From contig VXOG01000098.1 in assembly GCA_009840165.1 (NCBI GenBank), positions 124,001 to 188,000 of the forward strand: a stretch of DNA of 64,000 nucleotides, written 5' to 3'. A model generated the notes under the pieces. The model did no database searches, was not told the origin of the DNA, and was given only the letters and a program-made list of their open reading frames with translations. This DNA comes from Chloroflexota bacterium. GTDB taxonomy: Bacteria; Chloroflexota; Dehalococcoidia; Lucifugimonadales; UBA3495. The position numbers were made by a program, and so were the translations under genes. Shown piece by piece: positions 51,542 to 60,869 of the stretch; position 1 is the first letter of the stretch, and every line of letters begins with the position of its first letter.

Positions 51542-52987
51542 TCAGGAGGGCGTCGGTTCCGCCTCCGCTCTTCCACGTCGCGCTGCCGACCGGCGCTCCC
51601 GAGTCCATGATTTACGTGTAAACTGGCGGCCCAGGCCGCGCTCGATCTCGCGCCATTTACGGTCTTCGTCCGGCGTGATGAACGTGATCGCCTCGCCGGC
51701 GCGACCCATGCGGCCGGTGCGGCCCACACGGTGGGTGAACAGCTGCTCCGAGTCGGGGAGGTCGTAATTGATCACCTGTCCGATGCCCTCAACGTCCAGG
51801 CCGCGCGCGGCCACGTTGGTAGCAACCAGGATTGGCGCCACTCCCGAGCGGAAATCCTGCATCACCCGCTCGCGGGCGACCTGGCTGAGATTGCCCTGCA
51901 GCGCGCCCACAGGGTAACCCAACTCATCCAATTGTCCGGCCAGTCTCTTGACACCGTGCTTGGTTTTCCCAAACACCAGGACCGGCGCCCCGTCGCGGCG
52001 GTCCAGCAGCGTACGCAGCGCCTCCATCTTGTCAGTCTTCCGGATGCTGTAAACGAGATGTTCCACGGTTGGCAGGGCTTCGAAATCGGCGTCCACTGAC
52101 ACCGTGACCGGATCATGGAGGTGTTTCCTGGCGGTCTTCGCCACCCAGTCCGGTACGGTGGCCGAAAACAGCGCCGTCTGCCGCTGAGTCGGAGTCGCGC
52201 CCAAAATGGCGTCGACGTCACGGGCGAAGCCTCTATCGAGCATCTCGTCAGCTTCGTCCAGAACCAGGAAACGCACTGATTTCAGGTTCAGACTGCCCTG
52301 ACGGACGTGATCCAACGTCCGGCCCGGCGTGCCGATGATGATCTGCGCGCCCTGTCGCAACGCCTTGTGGTCCTTTCCCACCGATCGCCCGCCGTACAGC
52401 AGGGTAACGTGCAAACCTTGTGATCCGGCGAGATCCTCCACGACGCCGCCCACCTGGATGGCCAACTCGCGGGTAGGCACGAGGACCAACGCTTGCACCT
52501 GCCTGACGGTGGCGTCACATTGTTCCACCAGCGGGACCGCAAACGCCAGGGTTTTTCCGGATCCGGTGCGAGCCTGACCAATCAGGTCCCTGCCTTCCAG
52601 CAAAGGAGGTATCGACTGTTCCTGTATCGGGGTAGGATCGGATATGTTCATACCTGCTATGGCCGCCCTGGTGGCGCGATTCAGCAACATGCCGGGGAAG
52701 ACGGTTTCCCACGCCAGGGCGTCGGATGGGCTGCCATCGGCGGAGACTTGTGGAGACGTCGGTTTGCGGCCTTCCGGAGTACGGGAAGATGCGACGCCGT
52801 TTCGCCGCAGGTATAAGCAGGATGAACAATAAACGGGCCGACCCTCGGTCGGCCGGAACGGAACGGTGGTGGTGTCTCGGCAGTCCGCACAAATGGCGGG
52901 ATGCCGCTGCGGTCGGTTGATTTGTGGGCTGTTCGTATGATTGCGATTCCTGGAGCGTGTGCCAGTCTGACGGGGTTGAAATGACAT
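51542..52987 (-). CDS. DEAD-box RNA helicase with N-terminal zinc ribbon
   Basis: 481 aa. A zinc ribbon (Cys33-x2-Cys36 ... Cys54-x2-Cys57; FRPTEGRPVYCSSC) precedes the helicase. Motifs: Q motif PTPIQEQSIP, ARTGSGKT (I), PTREL (Ia), VLDEADEML (II), FSATVP (III), ATNVAARGLDVEG (V) and HRVGRTGR (VI). The C terminus is short and Arg-rich. RhlE/CsdA-like roles in ribosome assembly or RNA decay are likely. The CxxC...CxxC leader with PTEGRPVYC is a small module also found alone in Chloroflexota and candidate phyla. AAGGAG lies 10 nt before the ATG. Confidence 0.94.
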   Translation of the reverse strand: MSFQPRQTGTRSRNRNHTNSPQINRPQRHPAICADCRDTTTVPFRPTEGRPVYCSSCLYLRRNGVASSRTPEGRKPTSPQVSADGSPSDALAWETVFPGMLLNRATRAAIAGMNISDPTPIQEQSIPPLLEGRDLIGQARTGSGKTLAFAVPLVEQCDATVRQVQALVLVPTRELAIQVGGVVEDLAGSQGLHVTLLYGGRSVGKDHKALRQGAQIIIGTPGRTLDHVRQGSLNLKSVRFLVLDEADEMLDRGFARDVDAILGATPTQRQTALFSATVPDWVAKTARKHLHDPVTVSVDADFEALPTVEHLVYSIRKTDKMEALRTLLDRRDGAPVLVFGKTKHGVKRLAGQLDELGYPVGALQGNLSQVARERVMQDFRSGVAPILVATNVAARGLDVEGIGQVINYDLPDSEQLFTHRVGRTGRMGRAGEAITFITPDEDRKWREIERGLGRQFTRKSWTRERRSAARRGRAEAEPTPS

Positions 52988-53261
52988 AGAGGAAAAACTC
53001 CTTGGTCTCTAATTATAACAGCGTTCCGCATCGGTCAACGTCGCGCTTAATGCATTATACTGGCGCCACATTTCAATACTGCAGGTCCGGAGGCGCGACG
53101 TCGCCCGCTCCTGGACAGCAGATAAAGGGAGAACGATCATCGCCAACGAGACCGCGAACCAGCCGAACAGCGAGCCAGCATGCAATCGGGAACCCGCAGA
53201 CGCTACGGCGGGCGTTATTGACGAACGGCCACGCAATGAGGAATATCTCAAGTTACGGCGT

Positions 53262-54305
53262 TTGATGTTGGAGCACGGGCTTCTGGATCGCCAATACGCC
53301 TCTTACGCAGTCAAGTCATCAATCGCTTTCGCGCTGCTCATCGCCAGCGTAGCCATACTGGTGGTTTTCGACAGCCTGTGGGTGCAGCTGGCAAACGCGG
53401 CCCTGATGGCGTGCGCGTTCAGCCAGTTCGCTTTCCTGGGGCATGACTCCGGACACCGTCAGATCTTCCGGTCGGTGAAGCGTAACGATATGCTGATGAT
53501 GCTGGCCGCGCTGGTTACGGGCCTGGCCCCCAGCTGGTGGCAGGAGAAGCACACCAGGCATCACGTCAGCCCCAACCAGATCGGGCATGACGGCGATATC
53601 GAAATTTCGGTTTTTGCCTTCACACGCGCGCAGGCCTTGGATTCCTGGGGAGTGGCACGGTTCTTCATCCGCCATCAAGCCTTCTGGTTCTATCCGATGC
53701 TCCTCCTCACGTCGTACAGTTTGCTGAGCGCGGGCATTGTCTTCCTGGTGCGGATGAAAGGGGTGAAGTATCCCATCCTCGAACCCATTGTCGTGGCGAC
53801 CGCAATAGCAGCCTATCTTGCTCTGGTTTTCACCTTCCTGCCCTTTTGGCACGGCGTCCTGTTCATTGTGGTCCACCGGGGTTTGCTTGGATTCCACCTG
53901 GGTTCAGTCTTTGCTCCTAATCACAAGGGAATGCCAATACTGCCTCCTGGTACCGAGCTCGATCACCTGCGGCAGCAGGTGTTAACGTCCCGGAACGTCA
54001 TCCCCAATCCGGTCATCGATTACATATACGGTGGGTTGAACTATCAGATTGAGCACCACCTCTTTCCCAGCATGCCCCGCAACCGGTTGAAGGATGCCAG
54101 GCCCTTGGTCAGGGCTTTCTGTGCTGACCACGGGGTTCTCTATCACGAGACGGGTTTCTGGCGGTCCAATCATGAGATACTGAGCTATCTGCACACTGTG
54201 AGCGCACCCCTGCGTCACAACCGCCGAAAGCCCCTGAGCAGCCTGGATTGCCTGGCCAGGCGTGCTGCTTTGCCGAAACAGCGCTCGGCATATGCCCTCT
54301 TCTGA
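53262..54305 (+). CDS. Membrane fatty acid desaturase
   Basis: 347 aa or slightly longer. Three His boxes of the diiron site: HDSGH (61-65), HTRHH (97-101) and QIEHH (262-266); the QxxHH form is typical of front-end or acyl-lipid desaturases. Four to six hydrophobic segments lie between. The reading frame continues upstream with protein-like sequence (EEYLKLRRL) but no ATG/GTG/TTG, so the true start may be a rare codon near 53139 after GGGAGA. The frame is otherwise intact. Confidence 0.9.
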   Translation: MMLEHGLLDRQYASYAVKSSIAFALLIASVAILVVFDSLWVQLANAALMACAFSQFAFLGHDSGHRQIFRSVKRNDMLMMLAALVTGLAPSWWQEKHTRHHVSPNQIGHDGDIEISVFAFTRAQALDSWGVARFFIRHQAFWFYPMLLLTSYSLLSAGIVFLVRMKGVKYPILEPIVVATAIAAYLALVFTFLPFWHGVLFIVVHRGLLGFHLGSVFAPNHKGMPILPPGTELDHLRQQVLTSRNVIPNPVIDYIYGGLNYQIEHHLFPSMPRNRLKDARPLVRAFCADHGVLYHETGFWRSNHEILSYLHTVSAPLRHNRRKPLSSLDCLARRAALPKQRSAYALF

Positions 54306-54330
54306 GCGGGTGTCCAATAATGGCCTAAGA

Positions 54331-54343
54331 GCGTGTTGACATT
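54331..54343 (+). repeat. Solo copy of the IS5-type terminal repeat core
   Basis: GCGTGTTGACATT matches 13 nt of the left end of the IS remnant at 8313. No second end or transposase sequence is seen nearby. It may be chance or a scar. Confidence 0.3.
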
Positions 54344-54511
54344 CAGATTTGAGCGATGTGCGGCTGTGTTGGCGCCCCGCGCTCTACGAGAGGCTTCGGT
54401 TACCTTCACGGCACAGCCAGATCAGCGCCACTCGTCGGTTTAGAGTGAAACCTCCCAACGGAATGTTCGCAATATGGTACGCTCAGGGGTACTTTTCCTC
54501 TCTCAATTTGA

Positions 54512-56281
54512 GTAGGAAATGGACAGAATTTAGCCGCCGTTGCCACTTTACGAAAAGTCTGGGGTGTCCTCGCCTTACCCAGGCGACTGCGCAGATTGCA
54601 CAACTTCGATTTCCATCTCCTGGATGACCCGGGCTACCTACCCCAGAGCCTGCCCCGTGCTTGACACGGGGGCAACTAGGAATCTGAAGCCCTCTTCACC
54701 CTCATCGCTGAAGTCCACGAACGTAGGCCGCTGGGCATCACGTCCAACCCGGTCTTCTCCGCCCCGCCGTCATCGCCGAGGAAAAGGTTGACCGCATCAT
54801 CGGCAACCCGCCCTGGCTCACCTACGGCCAGAGCGCCGACATCATCCGCGAAGAACTGCGGAACATGAGCGAATCCCGCTACGAGATCTGGGCCGGCGGC
54901 AAACTCGCCCCGCGCCACCCTGTTCTACACCCGCTGCGCCGAACTGTACGCCAAACCCGGCGCGCAAAACGGCATGGTGCTGCCCCACAGCGCATTACGT
55001 ACCGGCCAACATCTGAAATGGCGCAGCGGAACCTACCGGCGCAAGGGTGGACGCAACGCCCCCGGCATCGGGCTGAACCTGCGGGTTCAAGAGCCGTGGG
55101 ACCTGGACAACGTGGTGCCCGACTTCTTCCCCATGCCGGCCAGCGTGGTGTTCGCCGAGTACGGCGGCATGGACGAGGGCGCGGCGCTGGCCCCGGCAAC
55201 CGTGCAGGTATGGCGCGGCAACTGGGAGGACGACTACCTCGGCATCACCAGGGCATCCGAGGCCCTCCACCACGACGACGGCAAATTCAAGTCACCCTAC
55301 GCCGACCTGTCCAGCCAGGGGCCAACCGTACTTGACCGCCGGCTGTTTTTCGTTGACGTACTGCCACACACCGCCGCGATTCCTGCGGCCAACAGCACCA
55401 ACGTCCGGGCACGTCAAGGCAGTCAGGAGAACACAAAGTACGACGGACAATTGCATTTACTGGATGGTGTAGTGAATAACGACCACCTGCTTGACGTGTA
55501 CCTGAGCGAGTGCATCGCGCCTTACCTCGCATTAGATCCGCTGCAAGCGGTCTTGCCCGTGCATAGTCCCACCATGACCATTCCCTTGCTGCCCGACGGC
55601 AGCCTTGACGTGGCAGCGCTGAATTCTGCGATGCAACGACGGTGGAATAACGCCGCCGGAATGTTCCAGGAAGCGCATAAAGAGCGCGCCATTACCGAAC
55701 TGTTTGACAACTTGAACCACCTCAACAAACTCGCCAATCAGCTTGACTACCTGCAAGGCGCAATCACTGGCGACGAAACGACGCGCATTGCCTACACTAC
55801 GCAAGGCGAACCTACCGCGGGTCTCATCAGGGACAATCATTCCATCTTGGACCACAAACTATTTCAAACAATTTGCCGGTCGGAAGATGAAGCTTATTAC
55901 TTGCTTACCATCATTAACAGCAACGAGTTGGCAACGCGGGCCAAGCCGTTCTGCACGACCAATTGGGCCAAGAAAATTAGAGATTTCCACAAGCACGGCT
56001 GGAAGCTGCCCATCCCGCGCTACGACCCCGACGACCCGCTGCACGCCCGCCTCAGCCAACTGGGCGCAACCGCCGAGCAGGAATGTCAAGCCCTGATCGC
56101 CCAGAGCGACATCACGACCCGTCCCGCCGGCGACCCCCAATCCCGCGCCGCCCGCCGCCTCCTGCGCCACACCTGGCAACCCACCAGCAAAACCGCCCAG
56201 GCAATCGAGGCGGCGGTCGCAGATCTGCTCAGCGACCCAGCCCAGGCGGCGTTGGCAGCGCGGCAGATGCAAGACAAATGA
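54512..56281 (+). pseudogene. Decayed Eco57I-type restriction-modification methylase
   Basis: From 54974 a 435-codon frame is open (VLPHSALRTGQHLKWRSGTY to the C terminus), giving the target-recognition/C-terminal part of a type IIG-like or BREX-type adenine methylase. Upstream, in other frames, are KVDRIIGNPPWLTYGQSADI (catalytic NPPW), ATLFYTRCAELYAKPG after a frameshift near 54914, VHERRPLGITSNPVFSA, and LHNFDFHLLDDPGYLPQSL. At least three frame changes occur. A CCCCGT...ACGGGG hairpin of a dispersed repeat interrupts the 5' part at 54652-54672. The AdoMet motif I was not found, so the enzyme is dead. Confidence 0.75.
54652..54672. repeat. Dispersed CCCCGTxxxACGGGG palindrome in the R-M remnant
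   Basis: GCCCCGTGCTTGACACGGGG is the same kind of palindrome as the inner part of the repeats at 22063 and 58408. It lies between two coding-like pieces of the decayed methylase, with stop codons around it. Confidence 0.65.
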
Positions 56282-56319
56282 ATTCCGAATACTGCCATTA
56301 AAAAAGGAGAATACCCCGT

Positions 56320-56904
56320 ATGAGCACGCTGCACATCAAAATCACTGACGAAACTCACTCGCCGTTAAACGAAGCAATGGTACTGGTCGCTTATCCCAAC
56401 GGCACGAAGAAATCCGTGGGAACTGACCAGTCAGGCACATGCGCGATTGATCTTTACCGGGACGACATCTCCGTACGCCTCATCGCCGCCGCGTCAGGAC
56501 ACTACCCATACCAATGCGAATTTGACCTCAAAAAAATACAAGGGCCAGTCGCAATCACGATGAATCAAGGTGACGGCCAGTGGGGTAACTCCGCGATATT
56601 CAACGGACGAACAGGATATATCCCACGGATCGAGGGACGACTCAATCCCATACATGACACCAGCGACCGCTACTACCTCTACGGTGACAGCTTGGCCATC
56701 AACGGCGGCGGACGCCAGCCAGTCCATTTCAATCCAGGGGAATGGCTCGCAATAGAGGACAGCCAAAGTATGGAATGCAGCGTGAAGTTCATCATTGTCG
56801 AGGACCACTTCACCCTGTTGGAATACACCGCACCAACTCACTACCAGCATCAAGAGCAACTAGAGACTAACACGGGCTGCGCGTCGGACGCCGCGTCATC
56901 CTGA
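56320..56904 (+). CDS. Hypothetical protein with Ig-like N-terminal fold
   Basis: 194 aa. The first ~90 residues (LHIKITDETHSPLNEAMVLV then GTDQSGTCAIDLYRDDISVR) resemble carboxypeptidase-regulatory/Ig-like domains, without a signal peptide. The rest is Tyr/Asp-rich and unrecognised. The last codons (ASDAASS) and the stop lie in a dispersed repeat that begins at 56890, so the original C terminus may have been replaced. AAGGAG precedes the ATG. It follows the dead methylase by 38 bp and was probably its co-transcribed partner. GC is lower than the window average. Confidence 0.6.
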   Translation: MSTLHIKITDETHSPLNEAMVLVAYPNGTKKSVGTDQSGTCAIDLYRDDISVRLIAAASGHYPYQCEFDLKKIQGPVAITMNQGDGQWGNSAIFNGRTGYIPRIEGRLNPIHDTSDRYYLYGDSLAINGGGRQPVHFNPGEWLAIEDSQSMECSVKFIIVEDHFTLLEYTAPTHYQHQEQLETNTGCASDAASS

Positions 56905-57136
56905 AAATCCGATAATCCTGGCAATCCTGATTCTGACCATCCCCCCCTCGCAAACCGGGCGCGCAGCAGAGTGAGCCCTGAACATAGACCACTGGGGTGC
57001 GCTTTCAACCGCGCCATCACCAGAATTAGGATGCGCGGAATTACAGGATTGGCAGGATTGAGTTGGCCCACCCTTGCGCCGCGTCATCCTGAAAATCCGA
57101 TTATCTCGCTAATCCTGATTCTGACGATTCCCCCGC
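56890..57136 (+). repeat. Pair of 59-bp direct repeats (GCCGCGTCATCCTG...)
   Basis: Copies at 56890-56948 and 57078-57136 both start GCCGCGTCATCCTGAAAATC and share ATCCTGATTCTGAC and a C-run near the end. Between them, around 57026-57060, is a related inverted piece (AATTACAGGATTGGCAGGAT). No gene is seen here. Confidence 0.75.
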
Positions 57137-57241
57137 CGCAAAACAGCCAACGGTAGCCCGGCACAGCCCCCCCGCCGCCGTCGCCATTGCCCAGGCAGGT
57201 TAGAGTTGCTAACCTGTATCAACAGTCCGAGGAGTGCCCAG

Positions 57242-57625
57242 ATGGCCACCCGGAAATATCAACAGGCCAGCGAGCATTTTCTGGCGCAAGCCGGACAAGA
57301 ACTCGCCAGCGATTTGCCACAGGCATCCGAGAAAGGCTGGGGCGCTGCCACCCAGATACTCAAAGCCATCGCGGAACAACGCGGCTGGGAGCACAACCGT
57401 CACCGGCACTACCTCAGCATCACCAGCCGACTCCGGGACGAAACCGGCGACGGCGACATCCGACGCTTGTTCGGAAGTGCCAGTCTGTTGCACGAAAACT
57501 TTTACGAAAACGAGATGACGGCCGAAGATGTGGCCGACGGCCTGGACGACGTGAAAGCCCTGATCGACAACGAAGCCCTGGCCGACCACCGAGCGGGAGC
57601 CGTCCGACTCCTCCGACGCAGTTAG
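57242..57625 (+). CDS. PaREP1/HEPN-like helical protein
   Basis: 127 aa, all helical. KYQQASEHFLAQAGQELASD, LPQASEKGWGAATQILKAIA, GSASLLHENFYENEMTAEDV and a final helix give the four-helix pattern of the PaREP1/HEPN-type family (S-E-K-x-W/G-G-A near the centre). No R-x4-6-H RNase motif is seen, so it may be a binding or adaptor form. GAGGAG stands 8 nt before the ATG. It stands alone, between repeat blocks. Confidence 0.7.
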   Translation: MATRKYQQASEHFLAQAGQELASDLPQASEKGWGAATQILKAIAEQRGWEHNRHRHYLSITSRLRDETGDGDIRRLFGSASLLHENFYENEMTAEDVADGLDDVKALIDNEALADHRAGAVRLLRRS

Positions 57626-58114
57626 CCAAAATCAATGACACCCGCCCCTTGCGCCAACTCACACGCCCGTTCTATCCTGTATTTGTCAGGTTCCCCGTCG
57701 GATGCTCGAGAACCCGGCGGGGCCAGCTGCATCGCATGCAGCGGCAAGCCACCGAAACTATTTAGCGAGGTGTCATCAGGTTCGGGTCGTTCAACGGCCT
57801 GTCGGTTACTCCAAAGCAGAAAACGGTTCCCCAGGGGCCTAGAGTCGGTTTATTCCCCGACCAAGCTCCCGGAACCCGGCGGGTGCCACCACCGCTTCGT
57901 GCCGCATAGCCCCGACCTATTTGGCCGGACCGCTGCGGGACACGGAAGACTAGGGCAATAACCTTCTGCGCCAAGCAAAAAACAGCGTTGGCCGTGTTCC
58001 GACACTCGACCCGAACCTCAAACCTGACGCCGTACCCGGAAAACCCAAGCCCAACCCACAACGGAGGTCAAAGCCAAAGACAACCAACCCCCGGCCAACG
58101 AAATCGGCCCGCCG
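57626..58114. other. Non-coding, structured GC-rich region
   Basis: About 490 bp without a credible gene. It has strong hairpins, such as GCTGCAT-CGC-ATGCAGC (57726-57742) and GTCGG...CCGAC (57844-57862, minus). On the minus strand it contains CCAAATAGG (57916-57924) followed by CGGGTT, CTTG, a stem-loop and CTAG in the order seen near the 3' half of RNase P RNA. The P4 sequences expected at both ends were not found. Confidence 0.5.
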
Positions 58115-58309
58115 TCACGGAGTCGCCCACCACAGATTCCACAGCAGGAAAAACAGGATGACCGCCACCCAGCCGCTGAGCAGCGCGATGCGATAGATGC
58201 GAGTGAACCACGGATGTTCCCAGAAGGGCAGCCGGCGCTCGCGGGCCCAATAGGCTTCGGCGCTGCCGCCGGCCCAGACCCAGCGGCGGAATTTCCGCAC
58301 TAACTCCAT
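58115..58309 (-). CDS. Small single-TM protein
   Basis: 64 aa, unrecognised. MELVRKFRRWVWAGGSAEAY, a charged middle, then one hydrophobic segment (IALLSGWVAVILFFLLWNLW) and a short end. The composition is protein-like, with positive residues before the membrane segment. The ribosome site is weak (GGACAG). It is upstream of repeats and downstream of nothing clear, so a chance frame is possible. Confidence 0.4.
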   Translation of the reverse strand: MELVRKFRRWVWAGGSAEAYWARERRLPFWEHPWFTRIYRIALLSGWVAVILFFLLWNLWWATP

Positions 58310-58332
58310 CTGTCCACTATCTGGCCGTGCGC

Positions 58333-58426
58333 CGTCATTCCCGCCGTCCACTCGTCATTCCCGCCGTCCACTCGTCATTCCCGCGAAAGAACGTCACCCC
58401 GTACTCGATACGGGGCGGGAATCCAG
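58333..58426 (+). repeat. Dispersed GTCATTCC repeat cluster
   Basis: Two copies of CGTCATTCCCGCCGTCCACT in tandem, then CGTCATTCCCGCGAAAGAAC, the palindrome CCCCGTACTCGATACGGGG and GCGGGAATCCAG. It combines parts of the copies at 21999, 35615 and 37477. Confidence 0.85.
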
Positions 58427-58456
58427 AAACCTCGCCCCAACAGGCCATCCTTCACC

Positions 58457-59215
58457 CTACAAAATCTGCGACAGGAAATGCTTGACCCGTTCGTGGCGCG
58501 GGTTGTTGAAAAACTCGTCGGGCGGCTGGTCTTCCACGATGATACCCTCGTCGAACATCACGATGCGGTCCGCCACCTCGCGGGCGAACCCCAACTCGTG
58601 AGATACGGCCAGGATGGTCATCTGGGATTCGGCCAGCTCGCGCATCACCTCCAGCACTTCCTTGATCATCTCCGGGTCCAGGGCCGACGTCGGCTCGTCA
58701 AAGAGCATGATGTTGGGCTGCATCGCCAGGGCGCGCGCAATGGCGACCCGCTGCTGCTGTCCCCCGGACAGTTGAGCCGGATACTTGTCGGACTGCTCGG
58801 GGATGCCCACCCGCTCCAGCAACTCCATGGCGATGCCCTCCGCCTCTTTCGCCGGCAGATGCCGTACCTTGATGGGCGCCAGGGTGATGTTGTTCATCAC
58901 AGTGAGGTGCGGGAACAGGTTGAACGACTGGAACACCATGCCCACGTCCCTGCGGATCGCGTCGATGTTGCGCACGTCGTTGGTCAGCTCGATGCCGTCC
59001 ACGGTGATGTCGCCCCGCTGGTGCTGCTCCAGGCGGTTGATACAGCGGATGAACGTGGATTTGCCGGATCCCGAGGGCCCGATAATCACCACCACCTCCC
59101 CCTTCTTCACCGACGTGGTGACGCCCCGCAGAGCGTGGAAATTGCCGTACCACTTGTGAACGTCGCGGCAGGTGATGATCTCTTCATCGATAACAGTGTG
59201 TCCGTTGGTAGTCAT
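58457..59215 (-). CDS. Polar amino-acid ABC transporter, ATPase (AapP/GlnQ)
   Basis: 252 aa. Walker A GPSGSGKST (46-54), Q-loop Gln96 in MVFQSFNLFPHLTV, signature LSGGQ (149-153), Walker B IMLFDEPTSALDPE and switch His in AVSHELGFA. The FNLFPHLTVMNN and GIPEQSDKYPAQLSGGQQQR stretches are specific to the PAAT family. It powers the permeases encoded just upstream on the same strand. Confidence 0.95.
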   Translation of the reverse strand: MTTNGHTVIDEEIITCRDVHKWYGNFHALRGVTTSVKKGEVVVIIGPSGSGKSTFIRCINRLEQHQRGDITVDGIELTNDVRNIDAIRRDVGMVFQSFNLFPHLTVMNNITLAPIKVRHLPAKEAEGIAMELLERVGIPEQSDKYPAQLSGGQQQRVAIARALAMQPNIMLFDEPTSALDPEMIKEVLEVMRELAESQMTILAVSHELGFAREVADRIVMFDEGIIVEDQPPDEFFNNPRHERVKHFLSQIL

Positions 59216-59305
59216 GGTGGGCGCTCCGTTGCGGTGGGTACGTGAGCTGTCTATTGGCCGTTATTGCGGAGCCGACGACGGCGATAGTCCACCCTCACGC
59301 ATAGA

Positions 59306-59557
59306 TCAGTCTGACGGCAGCGCGAGCGTTGGTTCGCCTTCGGCGCCGTGCCGATGATTCATCAGTGCAACCACAATTTCATTTGTCCGCCGCACCATAT
59401 CTTTGATTTCCTCCTGCCCCTGCTTCAGCTCCCCAACGTCGGATTCCAGCCGGCTCACCCGTTGCCCCAACCTCGCCAGGTACACGGTCAGTCCCACCGC
59501 CATGCTTATCAGGATTGCCAGCGTGCTTATCGCAACCGGGTCTATGTTAATCGCCAA
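59306..59557 (-). CDS. Small membrane-anchored coiled-coil protein
   Basis: 83 aa. One hydrophobic segment at about 8-28 (AISTLAILISMAVGLTVYLA), then a coiled coil (RVSRLESDVGELKQGQEEIK). The TTG start is supported by GGGAGG 7 nt upstream. It lies between the permease and ATPase genes of the amino-acid transporter; small proteins of this shape are common in Chloroflexota and this may be an insertion without a transport role. Confidence 0.65.
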   Translation of the reverse strand: MAINIDPVAISTLAILISMAVGLTVYLARLGQRVSRLESDVGELKQGQEEIKDMVRRTNEIVVALMNHRHGAEGEPTLALPSD

Positions 59558-59615
59558 TTCAACCTCCCGAGGCAGTCAACTACAGCTACGCGGTATTCTA
59601 GCAGACAGTCGCCCC

Positions 59616-60866
59616 CTACCGCTGCCCCACTCCCAGGTTTCGCTCTATATGACGGCTTACGTACGACATTCCGTAGCAGAACACCCAGAACACCACGGCG
59701 AGGAACACGAACATCTCCCGCGCGCTCGCCAGGTACTCCGGCCGGCTGATGAACACCCGCCCGATTTCCACGATGTCCACCATCCCGATGATGTACACCA
59801 GGCTGGTGTCCTTGAACAGCGCGATGAACTGCCCCACGATGGCGGGAATTACGTTGCGGATGGCCTGGGGCAGGGAAATGAGCAACGTGGTCTGCCATCC
59901 CGGCAAGCCCAGCGCGCGGGCCGCTTCCGCCTGCCCGGGGTGCAACGCTTGCAGACCGCCGCGAATGTTCTCCGCCATGTATGCCGAGCTGAACAGCGTA
60001 ATCACCACTGCGGCGCGGAACAGCGAGTTCTGCGGAAAGTCCTCGGGAAAGGCCAGCGGCACCAGCGTCTGCGACATGAACAGCAGGGTGATCAGTGGAA
60101 CGCCCCGGAATACCTCGATGAACACGACGCACAGCAACTTCACCACCGGCAGATTGCTGCGTCGCCCCAACGCCAGCGCAATGCCGATGGGCAGGCTCAG
60201 GCTGATTCCGCCCACGGCCAGTATCAGGTTCAGCGTCAGCCCGCCCCAATACACCACGGACACCGGTTGCAGGCCCGGCACGTTGGGAAGACCGCGCTGC
60301 AAAACCAGCGTGATCAGGAACGCCGCGACGCCCCATGCCACCGCCCACCGGGGCTGGCCCAGCGGAGTGTACCTGGCCACGGCCCACCCTATCCCCGTGG
60401 CAGGCAGGTTGGCCAGCAGCAGGATGCGAACGTCCCACCCCATGTCGTCCAGGCTGTAGGGCAAAAAGGCGAACAGCGCCGCGACCACGGCGGTCAGTAT
60501 CGCAATCCGCTTGGCCACGCCACCGCCCATGATGCCCCAGATCATCCCCAATAGCGCCGTGACCAGGAGCAGTGACACCTGGGGACGCCAGAAGCAGTTC
60601 TGGCCCGGGCAGGCCAGTTCGGTGTTGTAGCTGCCGATCAGGAACAGACCACCTACGCGCTCTACCACCGTCCAGTCTGCCGACCAGAAAATCCAGCGCA
60701 GCCCGTACCACAGGATCAACAGCAGCAGCGCGCTCGACACCACCGTCAGCGCGGAGTTCAACCGGCTGCTGAACAGGTTGGCGTGCATCCAGCCGATGAC
60801 GCCGACCTCTGTTCGGGGAGGAGGCAGTACCTGCGCCGCAGTGTTTTGAGTTGTGTCGGCAGCCAT
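59616..60866 (-). CDS. Amino-acid ABC permease (AapM-like)
   Basis: 416 aa, the long Aap form (short HisM-type permeases are ~220 aa). The C-terminal half holds the PAAT permease core and the EAA loop: GGLQALHPGQAEAARALGLP followed by LISLPQAIRNVIPAIVGQ. The N-terminal half has extra membrane segments (VTALLGMIWGIMGGGVAKRI). It starts 3 bp after the AapQ-like stop codon. Confidence 0.92.
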   Translation of the reverse strand: MAADTTQNTAAQVLPPPRTEVGVIGWMHANLFSSRLNSALTVVSSALLLLILWYGLRWIFWSADWTVVERVGGLFLIGSYNTELACPGQNCFWRPQVSLLLVTALLGMIWGIMGGGVAKRIAILTAVVAALFAFLPYSLDDMGWDVRILLLANLPATGIGWAVARYTPLGQPRWAVAWGVAAFLITLVLQRGLPNVPGLQPVSVVYWGGLTLNLILAVGGISLSLPIGIALALGRRSNLPVVKLLCVVFIEVFRGVPLITLLFMSQTLVPLAFPEDFPQNSLFRAAVVITLFSSAYMAENIRGGLQALHPGQAEAARALGLPGWQTTLLISLPQAIRNVIPAIVGQFIALFKDTSLVYIIGMVDIVEIGRVFISRPEYLASAREMFVFLAVVFWVFCYGMSYVSRHIERNLGVGQR

Positions 60867-60869
60867 CTG

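Noticed and set aside
57762-58061. A 99-codon minus-strand frame in the structured gap
   Set aside because: Gly/Arg/Pro-rich, no ribosome site, overlaps the hairpins; more in line with non-coding DNA.
21999-58426. The dispersed palindromes as a CRISPR array
   Set aside because: Copies are kilobases apart, with no regular spacers and no cas genes.
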